A program made the translations under genes and the position numbers. A DNA stretch of 64,000 nt, taken from Acidobacteriota bacterium. GTDB taxonomy: Bacteria; Acidobacteriota; Terriglobia; Terriglobales; Acidobacteriaceae. Below, one piece after another: positions 9,275 to 18,785 of this stretch. The stretch is from contig QIAJ01000169.1 in assembly GCA_003225495.1 (NCBI GenBank), positions 24,826 to 88,825 of the forward strand. Direction: 5' to 3'. Below the pieces are notes generated by a model that was not told the DNA's origin, searched no databases, and saw only the letters and a program-made list of their open reading frames with translations. How positions within the stretch are numbered: the first letter of the stretch is position 1; the number at the start of each line of letters is the position of its first letter.

Positions 9275-11443
9275 CTAGTGCGGTAGAGCGTGTGCCTGTA
9301 CCATCAGCCACACTCCCTGCGCGATCAAGGCCCGGGCCTTTGCATCGCTGAACGATTGTCCGTTGAATGTGGCGCCTTCCAGCAGTGCCTTCATCTGCGT
9401 GGAAACCGCATCCCGTTGCGAAGTGAGTGACTGAATCTGTCCTTCAACGGAGTTGTAGGTTGCATCGCCAGCATCATTAGAGGCCAATGCAAACGTGGAC
9501 GATTTAAGCGTATCCATCGCAAACTGCCCGAACGGTGCGTTCAACTGTTTATACGTTCTAGCTAGCGCGATAAAGCTCTCGCTTCTTTTCACAGCTTTCG
9601 GTACCGAGTTACCCTCAAGAATCTCCGCGATCAAGCGCCCGTCATGAACATAGTCGTCCTTCAGGCCGACCAAGTTCAGGATCGTCGGTCGGAGATCGGT
9701 GTGATCCGACCAGGTTCTTGAGTCGACGCCTCTACCCTCCACGCCCGGCCCAACATAGCCGGCCCAGGTCGAGGCAATCTCATCTTGGATGTCACCATGG
9801 TTCCACGCAAAGCTCTGTGAACTACGCGCCGGAATAAACGCGCAATCGCTCGGCGTCACACAAATACCCCCACCGGTGGCGAAGAAGAACCAATTCGGAT
9901 CGGCAAACGGCGTGAACGTAGGCGTACGGAACGGATCCGCTGTGACCATGTGCAACGTCTTCATCCCAGTGTGGTCTGCGAGCGCCACCATGATGTTGTT
10001 TTCGACCACGTTTGTGTATGGGTTCAGCCAGTTCAACTGAGCCAACTCGCGTTCCAGGCTGCGGACAACCGGATCAGTCTGATCCCGAAGAGGCTGCGTG
10101 CTTGTGCCATTGACATACACGGTTGGGGCGTCGTCGGAATGCACCGAGAATACCGTCGAGTCGCCGGACTGAGTAAGAGTCATGCGCCGGAGATCGGCAT
10201 TGATTTCGCCCACGCGGTTGTAGTTGCATGGCGTCGTCACGCCGTCGCAACCGGCAGGTGTCGGTTGATCGCCGGCAAAGTGGTCGCCCTCATCTACCGT
10301 GAAGACGAAGAGCGTGTTCTTGCGGTTGATTCCATCCGCTTCGAGTCGATCAAAGAACTTTTGGAACGCGACATCGTAGTCGTGCAACTGCTGAACATAC
10401 CCAGCCTCGCCCGGACCGTACGCGAAGTGAATGTTGCCGGACGTCCCATGTCCGTCATGTGCATCCGAAACGTATGCATAAGTTACCGGAATTCCCGCTT
10501 CCTGCATTTGCGCAACATAGGACAGCGAGACCGTCGCTTCCATGCCGTCGAATCCCGGGAACCCAATATGCCCAGTCGCATCCTGGATCACATTGCCGTT
10601 GAGATCGGTCATCGGTCCGCTCGCCTTGATCACCGGATTGACGTACTTCGCGCCAAACAGCCCGCTAAATCCGGAGTATCCACCGGGTTCGTCCGGCAAC
10701 AAATCGGGACGGACATGGCTCGAAGCCGCGCATACCGCCGATCCCTGCGCACAATGCACGCCGATGCCGACAAAATCCGCGAAGCCCTGTGCCGGATCGG
10801 CAGCCACTTCGGCCGCTTCCTCCGAGTTGGGTCCAAAAACGATCGGAATGTCGATTGCTGTGTTCTCAAGAACTGTGTTCGCTGTAGCAACTGCCCCGAA
10901 ATCACATCCCGCACGCGCAAATGGAACCCACGGCGCCGGTGCGATTTTGCCGTTCTCGTTGATCATCTCGGGAGTGGTATCCGTACTGCTGCCCGCGGGA
11001 TCAAAGAGCGGCGCCGTCCAGTAAGCGAATGAAACCCCGGTGCGGGTCGTACCATCCGTCTTGAAATAGCGGAAGCTATTCGACACCGGCTGCCCCATCC
11101 GGTCCGGATAAACGCCGGCCAACGATGTCAGAATTCCAGTGGCTGTGTGGGAGATCAGAGCAGTATGGTCGTTGCTGAGCAGCGTTCCATGGCTGGTGAT
11201 GAAGTTGAGGAGGTGCGGCATCTGCTCGAGGTCAGACGGCACATTCGGATTATCGCGGCGAAAATGCGTGTTGTCGAACTGAATATAGATCACATGATGA
11301 ATGTTGCTTTTCGGCGACTGAAGCTGGCAACCGCTCCCGTTCGAGGAAGCGGCAGCGACTCCAAAAGGCGTAATCATTAGGAAGGCTGAAAACACAAAAA
11401 GCAGATGCATTCTGCTTCGCTGGCTTGACTGGAAGGTAGGCAT
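9275..11443 (-). CDS. Secreted alkaline-phosphatase/sulfatase-superfamily hydrolase
   Basis: Signal-peptide-like N-terminus; HHVIYIQFDNTHFRRDNPNVPSDLEQMPHL, FTVDEGDHFAG, HNHGDIQ/SDHTDLRPTIL pattern; RBS-like GAGGAG precedes ATG at 11443. Confidence 0.65.
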   Translation of the reverse strand: MPTFQSSQRSRMHLLFVFSAFLMITPFGVAAASSNGSGCQLQSPKSNIHHVIYIQFDNTHFRRDNPNVPSDLEQMPHLLNFITSHGTLLSNDHTALISHTATGILTSLAGVYPDRMGQPVSNSFRYFKTDGTTRTGVSFAYWTAPLFDPAGSSTDTTPEMINENGKIAPAPWVPFARAGCDFGAVATANTVLENTAIDIPIVFGPNSEEAAEVAADPAQGFADFVGIGVHCAQGSAVCAASSHVRPDLLPDEPGGYSGFSGLFGAKYVNPVIKASGPMTDLNGNVIQDATGHIGFPGFDGMEATVSLSYVAQMQEAGIPVTYAYVSDAHDGHGTSGNIHFAYGPGEAGYVQQLHDYDVAFQKFFDRLEADGINRKNTLFVFTVDEGDHFAGDQPTPAGCDGVTTPCNYNRVGEINADLRRMTLTQSGDSTVFSVHSDDAPTVYVNGTSTQPLRDQTDPVVRSLERELAQLNWLNPYTNVVENNIMVALADHTGMKTLHMVTADPFRTPTFTPFADPNWFFFATGGGICVTPSDCAFIPARSSQSFAWNHGDIQDEIASTWAGYVGPGVEGRGVDSRTWSDHTDLRPTILNLVGLKDDYVHDGRLIAEILEGNSVPKAVKRSESFIALARTYKQLNAPFGQFAMDTLKSSTFALASNDAGDATYNSVEGQIQSLTSQRDAVSTQMKALLEGATFNGQSFSDAKARALIAQGVWLMVQAHALPH

Positions 11444-11801
11444 GTTGAATCTCCTCGTGCGTAAAGATATCAATCTTTGGGTGCAGCAAGATTAAGGGCA
11501 GATGAAGATTGGACAGCAGCACGGTCTATTGCGCGGTCGCCTCTTCGCGGGTATTGAACCTGATACGCCTCCATCACCACCTCCCGTTCTGGAATTCGGA
11601 GCAGGTTGGCCAGATCAGCCTAAGGGCGGCGCATCCGCCCACTTACTTCAAGTTGGGAATGGCCCCCAACAGTGAGAACGATACGCCAGAAACCTGTTAG
11701 TCATCAAGCGCTCCTGAAGACGGGTTTGCTCCGCATTTCCGCGGTGGCTATACTCACCAATGGTGGCGCTGCGATGTCTTCGTCGCCTGGCTCTGAACGT
11801 T

Positions 11802-12581
11802 ATGCCACTTTCCGCGGTCATCGTCGATGACGAACAACTGGCGCGCGACGAACTCGCCTTCCTCGTCCAGAGTCTTGCCGACGTGAATGTCGTCGCCCAG
11901 GGCAAGAACGGACTCGAAGCCGTCAACCTGATCAAGGAGCACAATCCCGACCTGGTCTTTCTCGATGTTCAGATGCCCGGCTTGGACGGCTTCGGCGTCA
12001 TCAAAAAGCTTCTCGACCGCAAAGTAGCGCTTCCCAAGTTTATTTTCGCCACCGCCTTCGATCAGTATGCAGTCAAAGCCTTCGAAGTGAACGCCGTTGA
12101 CTACATTCTTAAGCCCTTCGACAAGAAACGAGTGGCGCAGTCGGTGGAAAAAGCGCGCGCCAAGATCGAGGGCGGCGCCGGGTCGGACGAAAAATTCGAG
12201 ACACTCGTGCGCATGCTCGAGTCGCAGAAATCACAGACCGCAAAGATCCTTATCAAAGCGGCGGGCCGGCTATTCCTGGCTGACTCAAAAGACATCTGTT
12301 ACGCCACGATCGAAGATGGAGTCATCACAGTAGTGACAAGCGGCCACACCGGCATGGAAGGCCAGTCGAACTGCCGCACTCTGGAAGAACTGAATGACAA
12401 CCTAAACCCTAGTTTGTTCTGGCGGGCGCACCGATCCTTCCTCGTAAACATCCAGCACATCCGGGAAGTGGTGCCCTGGTTCAAGAGTTCCTACCAGCTC
12501 CGCATGGACGACAAGAAGCAGACAGAAATTCCCGTCAGCCGGGCGCAGACGCGCCGCTTGCGCGAACTCTTCAACCTGTAG
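11802..12581 (+). CDS. LytTR-family response regulator
   Basis: Receiver AVIVDDEQLARDEL...LVFLDVQMPGLDGFG plus LytTR domain HRSFLVNIQHIREV. Confidence 0.92.
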   Translation: MPLSAVIVDDEQLARDELAFLVQSLADVNVVAQGKNGLEAVNLIKEHNPDLVFLDVQMPGLDGFGVIKKLLDRKVALPKFIFATAFDQYAVKAFEVNAVDYILKPFDKKRVAQSVEKARAKIEGGAGSDEKFETLVRMLESQKSQTAKILIKAAGRLFLADSKDICYATIEDGVITVVTSGHTGMEGQSNCRTLEELNDNLNPSLFWRAHRSFLVNIQHIREVVPWFKSSYQLRMDDKKQTEIPVSRAQTRRLRELFNL

Positions 12582-12646
12582 GAAATCCCGGGAAAATTGG
12601 GGGCGGGCCCAACCCTGCCGAGCATCCGCCCCAGGGGAGGAAATGA

Positions 12647-13357
12647 CTACGAGGCAATAGCCTGCAACGCAATGCGATTCGAAATCACCAGTGTCGACCC
12701 TTCCAGTCGAATCAACTCTCTTCGTTTCATATCACTAAGTAATCGGGTTACGGTTTCTCGCGACGATCCAATCATTTGGGCGATCTCTTCGTGGGTGAAG
12801 TCGGTGGCTACGTGAACCTCCAGGTTGTGAGGCTCCTTCGACGCCCACGACAGCAACAGCCGAGCCAGTTTTTCTGTCGAACTACGCGCCAGCAGCAAAT
12901 CGTGCACATCACGGAAGGTGGTCCCGATCTCCTGGCTTATAAGCCGGGCGCAGGCCAGCGCCGCGTGGCCGTTCTGATCGATAAGATGGAGAAAACTTTC
13001 GCGGTCGACGAACTTGATCTGGCACAGTTCCACCGTAGTTGCCTCAATGGGGGAGGGCTGACCGGAAACCAATGCGCTCAATCCCAATACCTGGCGTTCG
13101 CCGGCTACTTTCAGAATCACCGTCTTACCATCTTTCGCCTCCACCGAAAGCTTAACGCGTCCGGAACAAACGATATACACGCCCCGCGGCGCCTGGCCTT
13201 CAATCATCAGCACCACATCCGGTGGATACAGCGTCAGGTGTCCCAGCCCATGCAATTCCGTAAGGAGCGGATGCGGCAGGTCGCAGAAGTCACCCTTGCG
13301 CCGCAAGGTGCAGCCGAGACAGCCGTCGGAAAACATGAAATGCCGGGGCACACCCAT
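12647..13357 (-). CDS. Crp/Fnr-family transcriptional regulator
   Basis: cNMP-binding-like domain, HTH THEEIAQMIGSSRETVTRLLSDMKRRELI; N-terminal Cys residues (CLGCTLRRKGDFC). Confidence 0.9.
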   Translation of the reverse strand: MGVPRHFMFSDGCLGCTLRRKGDFCDLPHPLLTELHGLGHLTLYPPDVVLMIEGQAPRGVYIVCSGRVKLSVEAKDGKTVILKVAGERQVLGLSALVSGQPSPIEATTVELCQIKFVDRESFLHLIDQNGHAALACARLISQEIGTTFRDVHDLLLARSSTEKLARLLLSWASKEPHNLEVHVATDFTHEEIAQMIGSSRETVTRLLSDMKRRELIRLEGSTLVISNRIALQAIAS

Positions 13358-13565
13358 TGAGACTCCTGCTCGCCACGATCTTTGGTTGGCAGATCGTTTT
13401 CAGGGGGAGTGAAAATGTGCCGAGCAAATAAAGGTATGCACACGGTTGACCAGACCAACCCTTCGATCAAGTGGAACAAAGCAGGATTCTTATTGAGTCA
13501 TCGGCGCTCATGGGTAGGTTCGATCGCCGGGGGAATGGCACTCCTGACGGAGGATCGGCATGACT

Positions 13566-15680
13566 TCACGCGATATATTCTGTGCGGGAGATACCCAGTC
13601 TCTGGAGCTTGTATTGAAGTGTCGTCCGCTTTAGTCCCAATCGCGCCGCCGCTCCTCTTGGACCGGAAAGAACGCCGCGAGTCTGGCGCAGCACTTCGAT
13701 AATATGTTCTCGCTCCCGATCTTCAAGAGTGCCCTCCGCGCCACCCCGCTGTCGTGAAATCTCCTGTCTTAACTCAGCGAGCGGCGCCCGCAGAACGCTG
13801 CCTTCTGACAGGATCACTGAACGCTCAATAAAGTTTTCCAGCTCACGAATGTTCCCTGGCCAACTCCACTGTCGCATAGCCGCGAGCGCTTCAGCAGGAA
13901 CTGTCTCAATCCTGCGTGACAGCCGGACCCCCGACTTTTCCACGAAATGATTGACGAGCATCGGAATGTCTTCGCTCCGGTCGCGCAACGCAGGCAGGTG
14001 CAATGGGAAAACATGCAGCCTGTAAAACAGATCGCTGCGGAACTGCTTTTCTTCTACTGCGTGCGCCAAGTCACGATTGGTTGCCGCGATGAGCCGAGTG
14101 TCCACCCGAATCGTGCGAGTGCCGCCGAGCCGCTCGAACTCCTGATCCTGGAGAACGCGCAGCAACTTCGGTTGTAACTCCAGCGCGATTTCGCCGATCT
14201 CGTCCAGAAACAATGTGCCTTTGTCCGCCAGTTCCAGTCGCCCGATCTTTTGGCTTACTGCTCCCGTAAACGCACCCTTCTCGTGCCCGAACAACTCGCT
14301 TTCCAGCAGTCCAGTTGGGATCGCTGCGCAATTCACCTTGATAAAACTGCGCTCTTTGCGACGGCTCATAGCATGGATGGCGCGAGCCACGCGCTCTTTG
14401 CCTGTACCGGTTTCACCTGTGATCAGGACCGTGGAATCCGTAACAGCGACTATCGAGGCGTAATCCAAAACGCGCTTCAACGCTGGGCTACTGCCCACAA
14501 TTTTGTCCCACCCCTTCTCGCTTCGGATTTCGCTCTCCAGATAGCGCTTTTCACCCGCGAGACGGTCCTTGAGCTGTGCGACCTCGCGATAAGCATTAGC
14601 GTTTCGGATCGCCGGCGCAATCAAGTTCGCGACCTGCTGAAGATATTCCGTATCTTCCGGATGAAATGCATTCCTGCGGAGGCTGCCCACATTAATGGAC
14701 CCGAGCACCTGTTCCCCTAAGAGCAACGGGACATTACACAGCGAATGAATGCCCGCCTCCAGCATTTTCTTCGTCACTGGGATTCCGGACTTCTCCAAGT
14801 CTTCTGTGGTCCACACCGTGACACTGCGCGTCTCGATCGCACGGGCAGCCGTACCTTCTGCGGTCAATACGCGGCGGTAACGGTCAGTCAGCAACGACTC
14901 CAGTCCGGGCACATGATCCACGGCATACGCGCGCAGAAATTTCCTGTCATCTTCCAGAAGAGCGAGAACAGTGTGATCGCAACCCGTGATTTGCCGCACA
15001 TTGGCAAACACCAGCGTCAACAGCGTCTCGAGTTCCAGGCTGGAACTCAGCTGCCGGCCAATTGTCACTAAACCCTGCAAACGTTCCCGCTGCTCTTTAC
15101 TGTCGCGGTGGGCTTGCTGATTCTCCAGGGCCAGAGAAACTAAGAAGGCGACTCGGTGAAAGAATTCCAGATCTCCTGAATCCAGAATCTCGGGAACTTT
15201 CTTACCCAGTCCGATGGCTCCGAAACGACGTTTCGCGGTGCTCACGGGCAGCACCGTATACGACCGTACTCCATGCTTGCGAAGCTCCTGCATGCAAGTG
15301 GGATAGCGCTTCTCCTTCTCGACGTCGGAAATGGTAATCGTCTCCTGGCGCATCCAGACCCATCCGGTCACGCACTCGTCCACCGCGAATGCATCGCACT
15401 GGCCGCTCTCCTGGGTTCGGCTCCAGTAGTGCGTCACCATACAGTTCTGACTTGGATCGTGCTGGGAGAATTTCAGGAAGTCGCACTCCGTCAGGTCCAG
15501 AATGCGCGGCGCAATCTCTCGAAACAAATCCGGCGCGCTTCGCGACCGGATCACTAAATCGACTGCTTCGATTAGTCCCCGGTCACGGGAACCATCCTGC
15601 CCGGATGCCCCCGATCGATTGTCATGCTGATTCTCGTTCGGCCGTGCCTCTTCCCCAAGCCGAGGCGAATCCTCCGCCAT
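13566..15680 (-). CDS. GAF-GAF-AAA+-Fis sigma-54-dependent transcriptional activator (FhlA/NtrC type, no receiver domain)
   Basis: GETGTGKERVARAIH, ESELFGHEKGAFTGA, LFLDEIGEI, WPGNIRELENFIERSVIL; Fis-type C-terminus. Confidence 0.92.
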   Translation of the reverse strand: MAEDSPRLGEEARPNENQHDNRSGASGQDGSRDRGLIEAVDLVIRSRSAPDLFREIAPRILDLTECDFLKFSQHDPSQNCMVTHYWSRTQESGQCDAFAVDECVTGWVWMRQETITISDVEKEKRYPTCMQELRKHGVRSYTVLPVSTAKRRFGAIGLGKKVPEILDSGDLEFFHRVAFLVSLALENQQAHRDSKEQRERLQGLVTIGRQLSSSLELETLLTLVFANVRQITGCDHTVLALLEDDRKFLRAYAVDHVPGLESLLTDRYRRVLTAEGTAARAIETRSVTVWTTEDLEKSGIPVTKKMLEAGIHSLCNVPLLLGEQVLGSINVGSLRRNAFHPEDTEYLQQVANLIAPAIRNANAYREVAQLKDRLAGEKRYLESEIRSEKGWDKIVGSSPALKRVLDYASIVAVTDSTVLITGETGTGKERVARAIHAMSRRKERSFIKVNCAAIPTGLLESELFGHEKGAFTGAVSQKIGRLELADKGTLFLDEIGEIALELQPKLLRVLQDQEFERLGGTRTIRVDTRLIAATNRDLAHAVEEKQFRSDLFYRLHVFPLHLPALRDRSEDIPMLVNHFVEKSGVRLSRRIETVPAEALAAMRQWSWPGNIRELENFIERSVILSEGSVLRAPLAELRQEISRQRGGAEGTLEDREREHIIEVLRQTRGVLSGPRGAAARLGLKRTTLQYKLQRLGISRTEYIA

Positions 15681-16545
15681 GCGCACACCCCTCCGCCTTC
15701 TGCGTAGACGCATCGAGCAGTTACACTGAGCCGGAAATCTTGGGGGGATTTGCCACCGGCCTTTTTACAGGCGGTGCAACGCGATTTCGTCAAATATTAT
15801 TCGCCCTGCGTCGCAGTCGCCGGTTCCATTCTTGGAATCCGGTCTCTTTACTCCCGGTCGGGAGTCCCCCTCAGGTCTGCGACCTTAATCTCCAAAGAGC
15901 GCCCCATCTGGAGAGCACATCCTGACTTGACCACAAGTTACTAGTCAAGGCTTTTTGATGCCTCCTTTTGCTTCGGTCCTGGCATGTTCGCTTTTTGGAA
16001 CAGGGCAGACGGCCCCGCTAGACTTCCCAATGACGGCTAACTGCACTATAGATTCATTAGGATTTAGAGGATATCTCGACTAACAGCGTTCGAACCCAAC
16101 GAAGATGAGCATAGGTGTAACGCTGCCCGGCGGCCAGAATGTCCGAGGATCCTACATCCGCACGGCATTTAGAGAGAGTGCAACAAATCAGGAACGCATA
16201 GTCCGAATAGGCAGTTCTGCTCCCGTTTGACTGTTTCACTTCCAGCAACAATTCACCACGCGGGTTCTGGTAGTCTCGTGATCCTGTACCCTTTTGGGAA
16301 ATTAAGAAGGTAGAACTTAGTACTTTTACAAAATCAAAACAACCTTCTCTGAAGCACACGAAGCAGCAGTCCCAAAACAGGAATTAAACCCAGACTAGGG
16401 AGGGTCCGCGACCCACAGTTCGGTGCTAGAATACCGCCTCGCGTGTTCCGCAATACGAACAAGAAGGCTTCAGACCTTCCCTTCGAAGAATAGAAGGTAG
16501 CGGCGCGCTTTGTTACATTTTCAAAAAAGTGCAGAGGGGTGCGCA

Positions 16546-16938
16546 GTGGAACTTAAGGGAGGATACAAACTTCGTGTTTTGAGGGAAGCCCTCGGCTGCA
16601 CGATGCGTGACGTTGAAAACGCGAGCCTTCAGATTGCGCGGAGGCTGGGAAGCGAGGAATTTGGTATTCCTCCCAGTCGATTGTCGGACATCGAAACCAA
16701 GGGAGTTGTTCCCAGCGTTTTCCGGTTTTATTCCTTGGCGGCGATTTATCGTCGTGACTATCGGGAATTACTTTCGTGGTACGGCGTGGACCTGAACGAC
16801 ATCCATCTCGATGTCGGTGCCGCACATCCCCCAAACTCACATCTTACTAAGGCTTCCGAAAGCATCGCCCAAATTTCCATTCCCGTTCGCCTGGACCCAG
16901 GATTCAGCCTCAAGACGACCACGAACTTGGTCGAATGA
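16546..16938 (+). CDS. XRE-like HTH N-terminal part of a regulator (probably split from 16935..17357)
   Basis: GTG start after an AGAGGGG RBS-like stretch; ELKGGYKLRVLREALGCTMRDVENAS...IPPSRLSDIETKGVVPSVFRFYSLAAIYRRD. Confidence 0.7.
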   Translation: MELKGGYKLRVLREALGCTMRDVENASLQIARRLGSEEFGIPPSRLSDIETKGVVPSVFRFYSLAAIYRRDYRELLSWYGVDLNDIHLDVGAAHPPNSHLTKASESIAQISIPVRLDPGFSLKTTTNLVE

Positions 16939-17357
16939 TCGAACAATGGGGCGTTGTGCCGCTCTCTTATTTGTCTATGTTTGCTGCGGACGACCGTTAC
17001 TCATACGGCTACATCGGGTCGGAGGATTTCACCATGTACCCGATTTTGCCGCCCGGCAGTTTTGTGCAGGTGGACGAACGCAAGAACAAGGCGGCAGAGG
17101 GCGCATGGCGCACGGAGTTCGAGCGCCCCATCTACTTCGTCGAGACCCGTGAGGGCTTTGTCTGTTCCTGGTGCCAAGTGCAGCGGGACAACATCGTGCT
17201 GCAACCGCATCCCTTGTCGTCTGTGCCTGTTCGCATTCTGCGGCATCCACAAGAGGCTGAAATTATCGGACAGGTGGTCGGGGTGGCGATGTGTCTTGGT
17301 GACTGGCGTGTGCTTGGGTCTCCACTAGAGCCGACAATGCGTGCAGAACTGCCATAA
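16935..17357 (+). CDS. S24/LexA-like C-terminal part of the same regulator, in another frame
   Basis: MIEQWGVVPLSYLSMFAADDRYSYGYIGSEDFTMYPILPPGSFVQVDERKN; ATGA overlap with the previous ORF. Confidence 0.65.
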   Translation: MIEQWGVVPLSYLSMFAADDRYSYGYIGSEDFTMYPILPPGSFVQVDERKNKAAEGAWRTEFERPIYFVETREGFVCSWCQVQRDNIVLQPHPLSSVPVRILRHPQEAEIIGQVVGVAMCLGDWRVLGSPLEPTMRAELP

Positions 17358-17706
17358 GGTGGCTCTGCGAAGCCGCCGCCGCGCCGGCTGGCAGCGCTTG
17401 CAGTGTCAGCTTTCCCAAAGACGAGAGGAACGCAACGGCTGTGATCTGAGCACTTGACGCGGAGCTACTCAGATCCTCGACCAACACGCGCAAAGGAGTT
17501 CGTAATATCCGTGTAAGTACCGCACCATGAGATGTGCGCATCGCTCGCCGGGCCGCTTCCTCGCCATGCACCCTTCCCATTCCCCAGTGAGAATACTTCC
17601 CGCGGCCATCGTGCAACTCAGCGAAGTAGTTCAATTTTCCTAGAAGTCCGGGAATGGCGCCTAAGCTGGTGCCTTCGAAGTCTTCAAGAGCGGATCTGAG
17701 CGGCAC
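17263..17706 (-). CDS. Conserved-looking hypothetical protein
   Basis: 147 aa with plausible composition (AIPGLLGKLNYFAELHDGRGKYSHWGMGRVHGEEAARRAMRTSHGAVLTRILRTPLRVLVEDL); no opposing gene over most of its length. Confidence 0.55.
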   Translation of the reverse strand: MPLRSALEDFEGTSLGAIPGLLGKLNYFAELHDGRGKYSHWGMGRVHGEEAARRAMRTSHGAVLTRILRTPLRVLVEDLSSSASSAQITAVAFLSSLGKLTLQALPAGAAAASQSHLMAVLHALSALVETQAHASHQDTSPPRPPVR

Positions 17707-17860
17707 AAAAGAATTCTTCCCTAGAAAAGCTTCGAAAGCGGATCTCGATCCGTAAATTTACTGTTTCCGAAAACCTGTTAAGTGGGCCGCTCTCGTACAA
17801 CCGTACGCTGCTAAGCGCAAAGTATCACGGAACAATTCCCTTTTCCAAAGGAGAAACACC

Positions 17861-17989
17861 GTGAAAAAAATGTTATTCGTGCTCGCAGCCCTTTTGTTGC
17901 TAACCACCGCCAGCGTGCCCTGCCTCGCTGACGGGAACCCCTGGCCTCGCGGTACTCAATGTCCTCCCGGGACGGTTTGCCCGGCCTAA
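17861..17989 (+). CDS. Small secreted peptide (42 aa), absent from the supplied ORF track
   Basis: RBS AAAGGAG 5' of GTG; MKKMLFVLAALLLLTTASVPCLADGNPWPRGTQCPPGTVCPA*: Lys-rich n-region, hydrophobic core, short polar tail with CPPGTVC. Confidence 0.65.
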   Translation: MKKMLFVLAALLLLTTASVPCLADGNPWPRGTQCPPGTVCPA

Positions 17990-18008
17990 CCTCGGGGGCG
18001 CGATTTGA

Positions 18009-18037
18009 TTGCAAATTTGCGGCGGGCGCAATATAGT
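18009..18037 (+). promoter_or_regulatory. Candidate sigma-70-like promoter for the membrane-protein gene
   Basis: TTGCAA (18009-18014), 17-bp spacer, TATAGT (18032-18037); ATG at 18051 with no obvious SD. Confidence 0.4.
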
Positions 18038-18050
18038 GCCCTCCAGCAAT

Positions 18051-18785
18051 ATGACGCAGTGGTATAACTTCGTTCTGCATTACCTTTGGATCGCGCCCCA
18101 CGCTCTGCTTGCGGTTTTGTCGGTGGTTATGTTCGTCCGGCGGCTCCACAAGAACTTTCCTGTTTTCTTCTTGTACACATTGTACGAAACCATAGAGTTT
18201 CTTCTTCTCTTTGCTATCGCAGGAATTGCTCCTACTCATAAGGTCTTATATCGAGACGTTTTCACAGCGACTCTGGCAGGAAGCATCGCGCTGATATTCA
18301 ACCATGTGTTTCATGACTATTCGCGTCTCGAGACCCTTGGCATGGCTTCGATGCGTTGGCTAACCGGTTTCTTGGCAGCTGTCGCGATCTTATCGGCGTT
18401 CTATTCCTCTGGGGCTGTTCCCGATAGTTTGTTGGCGGGACTCGCATTGCTCAGCAGGAGCGTGGCAATCATTCAGGCCGGGTTACTGCTCTTTCTTTTC
18501 CTGTTTTCCCGCATGTTCGGCCTGTCATGGCGCAGTTACACATTTGGAATCGCATTCGGTTTCGGAATCTTCGCCAGCACCGAGCTTGCGGTTTCTGCAC
18601 TGCATCTGACCGATCTCACTGAACATGGCAAAGACTTGCTGGATCTTCTGCCGACTGGAAGCTACCACGTTTCTGTTGTGGTTTGGCTGGGCTATTTGCT
18701 GGCAGCAGAAAAACCGGTCGTCGCCGCCACCGACACGGTACCCGAAATGGATCAATGGAGCGGAGAACTGGAGCGTACCCGATGA
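18051..18785 (+). CDS. Integral membrane protein, about seven hydrophobic segments by eye
   Basis: MTQWYNFVLHYLWIAPHALLAVLSVVMFVRRLHKNFPVFFLYTLYETIEFLLLF...; repeated long hydrophobic stretches. Confidence 0.75.
   Translation: MTQWYNFVLHYLWIAPHALLAVLSVVMFVRRLHKNFPVFFLYTLYETIEFLLLFAIAGIAPTHKVLYRDVFTATLAGSIALIFNHVFHDYSRLETLGMASMRWLTGFLAAVAILSAFYSSGAVPDSLLAGLALLSRSVAIIQAGLLLFLFLFSRMFGLSWRSYTFGIAFGFGIFASTELAVSALHLTDLTEHGKDLLDLLPTGSYHVSVVVWLGYLLAAEKPVVAATDTVPEMDQWSGELERTR

Noticed and set aside
9950-11032. Long plus-strand ORF (360 aa) inside the phosphatase-like gene
   Set aside because: Shadow ORF antisense to a convincing 9275..11443 CDS; composition (R/H/V-rich) is typical of GC-rich antisense frames.
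16057-16359. 100-aa minus-strand ORF in the gap before the XRE-like gene
   Set aside because: No recognisable domain, signal or ribosome-binding context; could not be supported as a gene.
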